DNA of 44,068 bases from an uncultured Eubacteriales bacterium. GTDB lineage: Bacteria > Bacillota > Clostridia > Oscillospirales > Acutalibacteraceae. Below the pieces are notes generated by a model that saw only the letters and a list, made by a program, of their open reading frames with translations, was not told the origin of the DNA and searched no databases. Each line of letters opens with the position of its first letter. Positions within the stretch are counted from its first letter, which is position 1. The translations under genes were made by a program, and so were the position numbers. The DNA is taken from the NCBI GenBank assembly GCA_900316495.1, contig ONDC01000033.1:1-44068 (forward strand). The letters are read 5' to 3'. This document shows positions 32,141 through 40,820 of this stretch, piece after piece.

Positions 32141-32587
32141 TTATTCCTTCACCACTTCGATGTTGACATTTGCGACAATGCCCGTGTAAAGCTTGACTTC
32201 GCACTCAAAGGTACCGAAGGTCTTTATCTCGGAGCGGAGGGTGATCTTCTTTTTGTCGATGGCAAGGCCGTATTGGGTGTTGAGCACCTCGACGATTTCC
32301 TTCGGCGTGATGGAGCCGAAGAGCTTCCCGCTCTGCCCCGCCTTGCCGACAATCCGGATGGTCTTGCCGTGAATCTTCGCCTTTTTTGCCTCGGCTGCCG
32401 CTTTTTCCTCCGCCAGACGGAAGGCGGCGGCGCTTTCTCTGTTGTTCTTTTCACTCAGCGCCTGCGCGTTGGCTTCCACCGCTAACTTGCGCGGAAAGAG
32501 AAAATTCCTCGCGTAGCCGTCGGAGACGTTGACCAGGTCGCCCTTTTTGCCTGTTCCCTTTACGTCCTGATTGAGTATAACCTTCAT
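32141..32587 (-). CDS. rplI: 50S ribosomal protein L9
   Basis: 148 residues from ATG 32587 ([19 protein letters not shown]), the usual length. The N-terminal domain carries [16 protein letters not shown]; the long connecting helix has [25 protein letters not shown]; the C-terminal 23S-binding domain includes [12 protein letters not shown] and VDKK-like AIDKKKITL. It binds at the base of the L1 stalk. It lies between gdpP (47 nt) and dnaB (81 nt), an order conserved in Bacillus. Confidence 0.98.
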   Translation of the reverse strand: MKVILNQDVKGTGKKGDLVNVSDGYARNFLFPRKLAVEANAQALSEKNNRESAAAFRLAEEKAAAEAKKAKIHGKTIRIVGKAGQSGKLFGSITPKEIVEVLNTQYGLAIDKKKITLRSEIKTFGTFECEVKLYTGIVANVNIEVVKE

Positions 32588-32634
32588 AAATGATCTTTCC
32601 CTTCTCAAGAATGATTAATAGCAAAATGATCCTG

Positions 32635-34650
32635 TCAGGTAGCTGTCTTGGTGACCGCCTTTGTCTGATCCCTGACCTGCTCCGTGCGGAATTCATCGAT
32701 GGCGGATTTGAGCTGCTCGATGGCGTCCTCTACGGTCGTCTCATAGAGCTGAGCCGCCGCCATGGTCATATGTCCGCCGCCGCCCAGCTTCTCCATCACA
32801 AGCTGCACATTGAATTTCCCGAGTGAGCGCGCCGAGATATTGATCTGCGTTCCCATGACGTACACCACAAAGGAGGCGGTGACACCGTTGATGTTCAGCA
32901 GTTCGTCGGCTGCCTGAGACGCGATGACCCGTATGCCCTCGACTTCCTCGGCGGCAACCGATATGGCGCAGTCGCCATAGAGTCTTGCCGACGAAACAAG
33001 CTGTGATTTTTCGATATACGTCTGGAGCGAGCCGGAGAAGAAGCGCTTGACCTCTATGGTATCCGCTCCCCTGCGCCGCAGATAGGCGGCGGCTTCAAAC
33101 GTCCTCGCGCCGGTTTTCAGAACAAAGCTCTTGGTATCCAGCATAATGCCGGAGAGCAGCGCCTCGGCTTCCGGACGCGCGATCGCGGTTTCGTGCATGT
33201 AGGGCGCCAGCTCCGTCACCATTTCACAGGTGGACGACGCGTAAGGCTCATGGAAGAAAATCACGGAATTCTGGATTCTCTTGACCGAAAGGCGGTGATG
33301 ATCGATCATCACCACGGTAGAGGCGGCGTTGTAGACCGCCTTGCTCTCTATCACATCGGGTGAATGCGTGTCAACAATGATCAGCAGCGAATTGTCCGTC
33401 ATCGCGTCCAGCGCGGCGTCAGGCGTGATGAACCACGTGACTTCCTTTGTCTCCCGGTATGAATTGATAAGCGGAAGCGCCAGCGTGGCGGTTTCGTCCA
33501 CAACGATATTGACCGTATGACCCGTGTTCTTCTGCAGTGCCTCGATGATGGCGGCAAGTCCTATGGAGGCGCCGATAGCGTCCAGATCGGAGAATCTGTG
33601 CCCCATAATAAAGCATTTGTCTGCCGCGTTGATCAGTTCCACCAACGCCTGCGCGATCATTCGCGTGCGCACCTTGCTCTGCTTTTCCACTGATTTGGAA
33701 ACACCTCCGTAGAAGGCGTAGCCGTCCGCGTCCTTGACGGACGCCTGATCGCCGCCGCGCCCGAGCGCCATTTCAAGCGCCTGATTCGCCCAGAATTCGC
33801 ATTCGCTGAAATTGGCGGCGCCGTGTCCCACGCCGATCGACAGCGTCACGGGATTGCCTCCCTCGATAACGATTTTCCGCGCTTCATTCAGTACGGAAAA
33901 GCGGGAGGAAACGATCTTCTGAAGGTACTGCTCCTCTAAAAGAATAAAGCTGCGGTCACGGGCGTTGATGCGGCAAATGCTGCTGTAGCCGCCCACCCAC
34001 TTTGTCAGAAGGGATTCGAGGGCGGAGATGACGCGAACGCGTTCATTCTCGCGCACCTTGAGAAGCTCCTCTTCATTGTCGAATACCACAAGAATGACCG
34101 CCGGACGGCTCTGTAAAAACAGATTTTCCGTTCTCTTGAGGTCAGTAATATCGCTGAAATACAGAACATACTGCTCCGCGCCGTCGATCTCATGCCTTCC
34201 GATTGACACCGAATAGACCTTTTTTTCCTTTTTTATCTCAAACCGGTTGCCTTCCGCCAGCCAATCCTCGTCAAAGCCCTTGAAAACCCTCGGCAGCTTC
34301 ACGCCCTGTGCGTCCGCGCCAAGCAGGATGATCTCGCGGAAAAGCTCGTTGTACCAGAATATCTCGCCGGAGGAGGTAACGGTCACAACGGGAATCGGAA
34401 TGTTGTTCAGCGCGTCCTTATTCGATGGGTCGAGCGACTGCGCGACCTGCAGCACGTATTTATAGACGCTTTGTCTGATAGTTCCCGAAAAGAGGACGGA
34501 AAGCCCGACGGCAGTCACGCAGATCGCTATGGCAATCAGCTTCAGCCCCAGACCCGGCTCCATAAAGTAGATCAACATGAGAAGCAGGAGCAGCAAACCC
34601 AGCTGAATATAGGAATAAGGCGTCAGCAGCCAGTATTTGTTGTTTTTCAT
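32635..34650 (-). CDS. gdpP: Cyclic-di-AMP phosphodiesterase, GdpP/DHH type
   Basis: 671 residues from ATG 34650 (MKNNKYWLLTPYSY; GGTGGAAAG upstream). Two N-terminal membrane helices (IQLGLLLLLLMLIYF and LIAIAICVTAVGLSVLF) are followed by a PAS-like domain, a degenerate GGDEF domain without the GGDEF motif (SIGVGHGAANFSE), then the DHH-DHHA1 phosphodiesterase. That part has GHRFSDLDAIGASIG near 350, VDTHSPD, VMIDHHRLS near 447 and a C-terminal GGGGHMTMAAAQL. It cuts c-di-AMP to pApA and thus sets turgor, wall and potassium balance. Position before rplI-dnaB matches B. subtilis. It follows rnj by 90 nt. Confidence 0.95.
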   Translation of the reverse strand: MKNNKYWLLTPYSYIQLGLLLLLLMLIYFMEPGLGLKLIAIAICVTAVGLSVLFSGTIRQSVYKYVLQVAQSLDPSNKDALNNIPIPVVTVTSSGEIFWYNELFREIILLGADAQGVKLPRVFKGFDEDWLAEGNRFEIKKEKKVYSVSIGRHEIDGAEQYVLYFSDITDLKRTENLFLQSRPAVILVVFDNEEELLKVRENERVRVISALESLLTKWVGGYSSICRINARDRSFILLEEQYLQKIVSSRFSVLNEARKIVIEGGNPVTLSIGVGHGAANFSECEFWANQALEMALGRGGDQASVKDADGYAFYGGVSKSVEKQSKVRTRMIAQALVELINAADKCFIMGHRFSDLDAIGASIGLAAIIEALQKNTGHTVNIVVDETATLALPLINSYRETKEVTWFITPDAALDAMTDNSLLIIVDTHSPDVIESKAVYNAASTVVMIDHHRLSVKRIQNSVIFFHEPYASSTCEMVTELAPYMHETAIARPEAEALLSGIMLDTKSFVLKTGARTFEAAAYLRRRGADTIEVKRFFSGSLQTYIEKSQLVSSARLYGDCAISVAAEEVEGIRVIASQAADELLNINGVTASFVVYVMGTQINISARSLGKFNVQLVMEKLGGGGHMTMAAAQLYETTVEDAIEQLKSAIDEFRTEQVRDQTKAVTKTAT

Positions 34651-34740
34651 CTTTCCACCACCCTGATCAATTAACGCGGCACACAAAAATCCGCTGAGCC
34701 GCCGCGTGATAAATCAATTGCGATCCGATGCCGAGGTCTG

Positions 34741-36662
34741 TCAGACCTCCATAATGATCGGAAGGATCATCGGACTGCGCTTGGTGCGTTCATAGATAAA
34801 TTTGGACAGATCGTCGCGCACACGGTTCTTGATGGTACTCCATTCCCGGATCCCGTCGTCAAAGCAGTCCTCCAGCGCATCGGAGGCAATGCGCCTTGCC
34901 TCGTCAAGCAGCGGCTCCGCGTCGCGGACATAGACGAAGCCCCTCGACACAATATCCGGTCCCGCGACGGTCAGTCCCGCGTCGGAGCTGATCGCCATGA
35001 CCACAATGATCAGACCGTCCTGCCCCAGATGCTTGCGGTCGCGCAGCACCACGCTTCCCACGTCGCCGACACCCAGACCGTCAACCAGCACCTTTCCGCT
35101 CGGAACCGTGCCGATTTTTTTGATGTGGTCGTCGCAGACCTCGACGCAGTCGCCCAGATCGGCGATGCAGACATTGTCTGCCGGAATGCCGACTGCCCTT
35201 GCCAGTCCGGCGTGCTTGAGCAGATGTTTCTGCTCGCCGTGAACAGGGATAAAATATTTTGGCTTTACAAGACCGAGCATGAGCTTCAGCTCTTCCTGAC
35301 AGGCGTGTCCCGAAACATGCACGTCGTACATCTTTTCGTAGACCACATCGCACTTGTGCTTGAGCAGCTCGTTGACGACGTTGCCGACGTTCTTTTCATT
35401 GCCCGGAATGGGATTGGCGGAAATAATGATGAAATCGTCGGGGCCGATCTCCACCTGACGGTGATCGGAAAACGCCATCCTCGTGAGGGCGCTCATCGGC
35501 TCGCCCTGACTACCGGTCGTGATGAGAACGACCTTGTTGTTAGGATAGCGGTTCAGCATGGAAATATCGATCATGACGCCGTCGGGAACATTCAGATACC
35601 CCAGCTCCTGGGAAATGCTGACCGCGTTGATCATGCTGCGCCCGCTGACGGCGACCTTCCTGCCGAATTTGTAGGCGTAGTCGATGATCTGCTGGATCCG
35701 GTAGATATTCGACGCGAAGGTGGCGATGATGATGCGCTTGTTCTTCGCGGATTCGCTCTGGAAGAGGGTGTTGAAGGATTCGCCCACCGTGCGCTCGCTG
35801 TTCGTGAAGCCGGGACGCTCCGCGTTGGTGGAATCCGCCATCATGCAGAGCACGCCCTCCTTGCCAAGCTGCGCGAACCGACCGAGGTCGATCATTCCGC
35901 CGTTGATGGGCGTGGAGTCGATCTTGAAGTCGCCGGTATGCACGATCACACCGCCGGGCGTGTGGATGGCAAAGCCCACCGCGTCGGGAATGGAGTGATT
36001 CACATTGATGAATTCCACGCCGAAGCAGCCGACATTGATGGTCTGTCCCGCCGAAACGACATGCAGCTTCGCGGAATCCAGCAGACGATGCTCCCGCAGC
36101 TTGCCCTCCACCAGACCGAGGGTCAGGCGCGTACCGTAGATGGGCAGATTCATCTTGCGGAGCAGGTACGGAAGGGAGCCGATGTGATCCTCATGTCCGT
36201 GGGTGAGAAATATTCCCCTGATTTTGTGGACATTCTGCTCCAGATAGGTAAAGTCCGGGATCACCAGATCCACGCCCAGCATGGTGTCGTCCGGAAATGC
36301 CATGCCGCAGTCCACAATGATGGCATCCTCGCCGTATTCAAACATGGTGATGTTCTTGCCGATCTCATTCAGACCGCCGATAAAGGAAATTCTGACAGAA
36401 AACGTCCGAAGCCCTTCTTCTTGTAGCCGTTGTAGTTAAACGAGCGTCTGACGGTCACATCCGTCTGCACGCCGTCCTTCTCGGCGCTCTGATGGCGCTG
36501 ACCCGCCTTTCCCGAAAGCTTCTGGGAAAAGCCGCCCTTGCCGTATTTTGTCTGCTCGGCGCGCTCCGAAGCTCTCTCCGACGATGAATGGCTGTGCTTC
36601 ACGGAGCCATGTGAGCTGTCACGACCTGTGTTTTTTCTGTTATTTTTGTTGTTTTGCTGCAC
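34741..36662 (-). CDS. rnj: Ribonuclease J with basic N-terminal extension, frameshifted at 36399-36402
   Basis: GTG 36662 with GGAGG seven nt upstream starts a 97-codon frame: a Gln/Asn/Lys/Ser-rich arm ending RRSFNYNGYKKKGFGRF, then off-frame residues to a stop at 36369. The -1 frame gives VRISFIGGLNEIGKNITM, the exact RNase J entry strand, and continues to 34741 with no start codon of its own before it. One extra T in the TTTT run at 36402-36399 restores one protein of about 640 residues. The metallo-beta-lactamase core has LTHGHEDHIG near 153, HTGDFK, the beta-CASP domain and PVHGEQKHL; it is a 5'-exo/endonuclease of mRNA and rRNA. Either a lost base, transcript slippage or a programmed shift. 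Confidence 0.88.
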
Positions 36663-36710
36663 AAATAAACCTCCATTTAATTTTTGATGTAATGATGATA
36701 ACAGTTAAGA

Positions 36711-36750
36711 ATTCACGAATAGATATTCACGAATAGATATTCACGAAATA
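36711..36750. repeat. 14-bp tandem repeat in the rnj leader
   Basis: ATTCACGAATAGAT occurs at 36711-36724 and 36725-36738, with a third partial copy at 36739-36750. It lies in the roughly 195-nt untranslated leader, about 50 nt upstream of the rnj start. Confidence 0.85.
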
Positions 36751-36864
36751 ACAATCCAACGCATGATAATGCGCGATATGCAAAAAGAGCCTGTCTCGTA
36801 AAGTGACGAAAACAAGCCAATTGTTTCATATGCATTGAGTTTTTTCCGAACACGTTATTATTAT

Positions 36865-36893
36865 ATATTACATGAATAAAGCAATTTTGTCAA
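36865..36893 (-). promoter_or_regulatory. Promoter of the rnj-gdpP-rplI-dnaB-tilS run
   Basis: Minus-strand TTGACA (36893-36888), 17-bp spacer, TAATAT (36870-36865). It implies a long leader to 36662. Nothing else was recognised between 36663 and 36971 apart from the 14-bp repeats. Confidence 0.75.
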
Positions 36894-36971
36894 CTCCGAA
36901 ATGTGAATATATTTTGAACGATTAAGAACCGACTTAGGGCAATATCAACAATACGGGCAACAGACCGTGAT

Positions 36972-37673
36972 TTATCCCGTCAGACAATCAAAGGCATACG
37001 ACAGCAGAAGTCCCGTGGCAAGACCGGCGGAAGAGGGCTTTTGCCACGCTGCCATCCGCTCCGGCAGCCGGCAGAGCAGGGCGCAGCTCCCGAAGAGTAT
37101 CAGCAGGGGCGCGGAAGCGACCTCCCCCGATCCGCTCAACGGCCTGACGCTGCATTCCAGCACAAAGCTCCCCACCGGACACACGGCCGCCCACAGAGAC
37201 GGCGCACGCCACACATCCCGCGCGCTCTCTTCCTCCGTAAGGAAAACCGCCCACGAAAGCAGCGCGATACCTGCCGCTTTTCCCGCAATAAACGCGGCTG
37301 CGTCGGGAATCAGGCGTCCATCAAAAAGCATTCCCTTTCCGGCGCAGATCAGCGTAACGCCCGTCACGGACAGCAGTCTGTGAGATACCTCCGCCTTTTT
37401 CATCCGTTTCCCTGATTCGGCAACCTCTGAAAAAAAGAACAGCCCGCACAGGGTCAGCAGCGATTCAAGAACAAGTCCGTTGGTTGTTCCCGCGACCGCG
37501 GCAAATCCCCAGCCGCACTCCACAATCATACTCTTGACAATTCTGAATACTATTATTCCCAGCGCCGCGGAAAACATGCCGTCCTTCCGCCCCGGACGGC
37601 TGCATGCGAAGGACAGAAGCAGCGCGGCAGCCACCGACACCAGACAGGCAGCGGCACAATAGGTGATTGGCAT
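36972..37673 (-). CDS. Hypothetical multi-pass membrane protein
   Basis: 233 residues from ATG 37673 (GGGGGAA upstream; the frame to 37727 has no better site). Six or seven hydrophobic helices: ITYCAAACLVSVAAALLLSF, FSAALGIIVFRIVKSMIV, GLVLESLLTLCGLFFF, LLSVTGVTLICAGKGMLF, AAFIAGKAAGIALLSW, LWAAVCPVGSFVLEC and APLLILFGSCALLC. Loops are short and Cys is unusually frequent. No signal peptide or family motif was recognised. It is divergent from the aminotransferase gene, with its own short 5' region, and has no visible partner gene. A transporter or sensor role would be a guess. Confidence 0.7.
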   Translation of the reverse strand: MPITYCAAACLVSVAAALLLSFACSRPGRKDGMFSAALGIIVFRIVKSMIVECGWGFAAVAGTTNGLVLESLLTLCGLFFFSEVAESGKRMKKAEVSHRLLSVTGVTLICAGKGMLFDGRLIPDAAAFIAGKAAGIALLSWAVFLTEEESARDVWRAPSLWAAVCPVGSFVLECSVRPLSGSGEVASAPLLILFGSCALLCRLPERMAAWQKPSSAGLATGLLLSYAFDCLTG

Positions 37674-37734
37674 ACGGTTTCCCCCGTTATGATAGCGTAA
37701 TAAATGAATTTTTTGTATTATTTTCAATTAACAA

Positions 37735-37763
37735 TTGTGTATTGCCGTGAAATGTGATAGAAT
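37735..37763 (+). promoter_or_regulatory. Promoter of the aminotransferase-amylase operon
   Basis: TTGTGT (37735-37740), 17-bp spacer, TAGAAT (37758-37763). The transcript should run through 37815-40317 to the terminator at 40333. Confidence 0.65.
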
Positions 37764-37814
37764 GAGGTGAAAAGAGCGACAGGCTCTCAGACAAAAGCAA
37801 CGGAGGTTATTCCC

Positions 37815-39005
37815 ATGATAAATCCCAACTATAAGGCGCTGCTCAGCGGAAAGTCGGTCATCCGCGAGCTGAGCGAATACGCAACGGAACGCGGAAAGGA
37901 AATAGGCTATGACAATGTGTTCGACTACAGCCTCGGCAATCCCAGCGTTCCCTGCACGCAGTCCTTTACCGACGCGATGATGGATCTGCTGCAGCACAGC
38001 GATCCTGTGTCGGTTCACGGCTACAGCCCTTCCCTCGGCATTCAGTCGGTAAGGACGGCGGTCGCCGAAAGCCTCAACGCCCGCTTTGGTACATGCTATG
38101 AAGCAAAGCATATTTTTATGACCTGCGGCGCGGCAGGCGCGGTGGCTCACGCGGTGCGCTGCGTCACGGTTCCCGGCGACGAGGTGCTGACCTTCGCCCC
38201 CTTCTTCCCGGAATACATCCAGTATGTCAACCAGACCGGCGCCGTGCTGAAAATCATTCCGGCGGACACCGATAGCTTTCAGATCAATCTTGAAAAATTC
38301 GAGGAGATGCTCACCGAACGGGTCGCCGCCGTTCTCATCAACACGCCGAACAATCCTTCCGGCGTTGTCTACACCTCTGAAACACTGACAAGGCTCGCCG
38401 AACTTCTCCGCCGCAAGCAGGAGGAATTCGGGCACGATATTTTCCTCATCAGCGACGAGCCGTACCGCGAGATCGTCTTTGCGGGCGTGGACGCTCCGTA
38501 TGTCGCCGGCTTCTACGACAACACGCTGACCTGCTATTCCTTCTCCAAGAGCCTGAGCCTTCCCGGTGAGCGAATCGGCTATATCGCGGTCAATCCGAGG
38601 GCGACCGACGCGGACATCATCGCCGTGATCTGCGGGCAGATCAGCCGGGGCATCGGACACAACTGCCCCCCCTCCATCATTCAGCTTGCCGTATCAAGAG
38701 TGCTGAATGAGACGAGCGACCTTTCGGTCTACGAGACCAACATGAACCTGCTCTACCACAAATTGGTGGAGCTGGGCTTCACGGTCGTCAAGCCGGGCGG
38801 AACCTTCTACATCTTCCCCAAGGCGCTGGAGGACGACGCGAACGCCTTCTGCATGAAGGCGAAGAAGTACGACCTTATCCTTGTTCCCGCCGACAATTTC
38901 GGCTGTCCCGGCTACTTCCGCATGGCGTACTGCATTGACACACAAAAGGTCAGACGAAGCCTTGACGTTTTGGAAAAATTCGTCAGGGAAGAATACAAAT
39001 CATAA
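37815..39005 (+). CDS. Class I/II PLP aminotransferase
   Basis: 396 residues from ATG 37815 behind GGAGG; the frame to 37767 has no site. Fold type I aminotransferase of the aspartate aminotransferase family: YSLGNPSVPC, GYSPSLGIQSVRTAVAESL, MTCGAAGAVAHAVR, INTPNNPSGVVY, ISDEPYREIVF, and SFSKSLSLPGERIGYIAV with the PLP-binding Lys. The substrate is not fixed by these motifs; aspartate, aromatic or alanine types are all possible. The 17-nt gap to the amylase gene and the shared promoter suggest co-expression, though no pathway link is evident. Confidence 0.92.
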   Translation: MINPNYKALLSGKSVIRELSEYATERGKEIGYDNVFDYSLGNPSVPCTQSFTDAMMDLLQHSDPVSVHGYSPSLGIQSVRTAVAESLNARFGTCYEAKHIFMTCGAAGAVAHAVRCVTVPGDEVLTFAPFFPEYIQYVNQTGAVLKIIPADTDSFQINLEKFEEMLTERVAAVLINTPNNPSGVVYTSETLTRLAELLRRKQEEFGHDIFLISDEPYREIVFAGVDAPYVAGFYDNTLTCYSFSKSLSLPGERIGYIAVNPRATDADIIAVICGQISRGIGHNCPPSIIQLAVSRVLNETSDLSVYETNMNLLYHKLVELGFTVVKPGGTFYIFPKALEDDANAFCMKAKKYDLILVPADNFGCPGYFRMAYCIDTQKVRRSLDVLEKFVREEYKS

Positions 39006-39021
39006 AGGAAGTGATCACCTC

Positions 39022-40317
39022 ATGAGCGTTATTCCCAGAAAGAGAGACATTTCCCTCCGTGGAAAGATCATTTATTCCGTGTATGTCCGCAATCATACGC
39101 CGGAGGGGACGTTTGCCGCGCTGGAGGGCGACCTCGACAGAATCAAGGCGCTCGGAACCGACATTGTGTGGCTGATGCCGATTCATCCCATCGGACAGAA
39201 AAATAAAAAGGGCAGCCTCGGCTGTCCGTATTCCATCAGCGATTACCGCGCCGTCAATCCCGAATACGGCACAAGCGAGGATTTCGCGCATTTAGTGGAC
39301 GAAATTCATGCAAGAGGAATGCGCTGTATCATCGACGTTGTATACAATCACACCTCCCACGACTCCGTGCTTTTCCGGGAGCATCCGGAATTCTTTTACC
39401 GCAAAGAGGACGGCAGCTTCGGCAACCGCTACGGCGACTGGACCGACGTGCTCGACCTCGATTATTCCAACAGGGAGCTGTGGGACTATCAGATCGAAAC
39501 GCTCACGCAGTGGGCGCGCATAGTGGACGGCTTCCGCTGCGACGTTGCCTCCTGCGTGCCGGCAGAATTCTGGGAACGCGCCGTGGAGGAGGTTGCCGCC
39601 GTCAATCCCCAAGCCGTCTGGCTTGCCGAAACGGTCTACACCGGACACATCCAGTACGCCCGCGAATGCGGCTATCCCGTCGCCACCGACGCCGATCTCT
39701 ACCGCTCCTTCGATATGGAATATCCCTACGATGTGCAGGATTATTTCGACCGATACGCCGAGGGCAAGGGGAAGCTCAGCGAATACATCGCCCTGCTGGA
39801 TTATCAGGAGCATGTCTTCCCCGGCGATTACATAAAAATCAGGTTCCTTGAGAACCACGACACGCCGCGCGCCGCGCACCGCTTTCCCGATTCCGCCGTC
39901 ATGCGCAACTGGCTCGCCTTCGTCTACTTCCAGAAGGGAACCACGATGTTATACGGCGGTCAGGAATGGCAGAACAGGGAATACTGCACCCTCTTTGACA
40001 AGGCGGTCTTCGACCGCAACCCCAAGAAGGATATTTCCGCCTATCTGACAAGGCTCGGCGAGATCAAAAAATGCCTCTTCCCCGTTGACGCGGATTTTTC
40101 CGCGATCGCCGATGACGAAACCGGCGTTGTCACTGCCACTCTCAAAACCCGCGAGACCTGCATAGCGGGGGTCTTCTGCATGAAGGGAATAAACGGCATG
40201 GCAAGGCTTGACGTTCCCGACGGCGACTATCTGAATGAGATTGCCGGTAAAACGGTTTCCGTTAAAAACGGCGTCCTTCGCACAGAGGGAGAGCCGCTCA
40301 TTTTCAAGGTGAGATAA
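39022..40317 (+). CDS. GH13 alpha-amylase family protein, intracellular
   Basis: 431 residues from ATG 39022, with AAAGGAAGTG upstream. No signal peptide. The (beta/alpha)8 barrel has DIVWLMPIHPIG, IDVVYNHTSHDS (region I), GFRCDVASCVPAEFW with the nucleophile Asp near 173 (region II), WLAETVY with the acid Glu near 202 (region III), and RFLENHDTPRAAH with the third Asp near 277 (region IV). The family hydrolyses or rearranges alpha-glucans. At this length and without carbohydrate-binding modules it fits an intracellular maltodextrin or oligoglucoside enzyme. The exact specificity is open. It is the second gene of the operon with the aminotransferase. Confidence 0.9.
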   Translation: MSVIPRKRDISLRGKIIYSVYVRNHTPEGTFAALEGDLDRIKALGTDIVWLMPIHPIGQKNKKGSLGCPYSISDYRAVNPEYGTSEDFAHLVDEIHARGMRCIIDVVYNHTSHDSVLFREHPEFFYRKEDGSFGNRYGDWTDVLDLDYSNRELWDYQIETLTQWARIVDGFRCDVASCVPAEFWERAVEEVAAVNPQAVWLAETVYTGHIQYARECGYPVATDADLYRSFDMEYPYDVQDYFDRYAEGKGKLSEYIALLDYQEHVFPGDYIKIRFLENHDTPRAAHRFPDSAVMRNWLAFVYFQKGTTMLYGGQEWQNREYCTLFDKAVFDRNPKKDISAYLTRLGEIKKCLFPVDADFSAIADDETGVVTATLKTRETCIAGVFCMKGINGMARLDVPDGDYLNEIAGKTVSVKNGVLRTEGEPLIFKVR

Positions 40318-40332
40318 CCCGCCCAATCAAAT

Positions 40333-40375
40333 ACCGCCGGAGCATTCAGAGAATCCTTCTGAAAGCTCCGGCGGT
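40333..40375. terminator. Bidirectional terminator now separated from the surface-protein gene by an intron
   Basis: ACCGCCGGAGC (40333-40343) and GCTCCGGCGGT (40365-40375) with inner TTCAGA/TCTGAA pairing. For the amylase (+) it is followed by TCATTT and then the intron. Before insertion it also served the convergent gene now ending at 42284. Confidence 0.85.
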
Positions 40376-40820
40376 TCATTTGTGCGCCCAGCATGGGCAA
40401 CGACTTGGCGGTGAAAGTCCGCTACAGACTTGGCAGTAGGAACTGTTAGCCGAAGGCAAGGGTGTCCGTCGTGAGGCGGAAGCCGGATATAGTGGTTTAA
40501 AAGTACCGCTATGGGCAAAACCTCGGTCTGACGAACAGAAACTGCATATAAGGCGTCGTAAAGTGGACGAGTTTGCAATTCAAAACGAAGTCCGATACTG
40601 CCCGAGCCTTGCGACGTAAATGCAGCAGATATATGAGGTGAAGGTCGTTGTTCTTACCCGGGGAGGTCTCACAGGTGCAGGTGAGTAAGCAATATCGGAA
40701 AGCCTGCATAGTAACAACGAACTGTGAGAAGTCAGCAGAAGCCATAGTACGGAAAAAAAATATATATCCGGAAGGGCTGAACAATCATAAGTCTCAAGTA
40801 AATGAAAGAAGGAGGTCGGT

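Noticed and set aside
36369-36662. 97-residue stand-alone protein upstream of RNase J
   Set aside because: Its last residues mirror the RNase J entry strand in another frame; it is the arm of RNase J cut off by the -1 shift.
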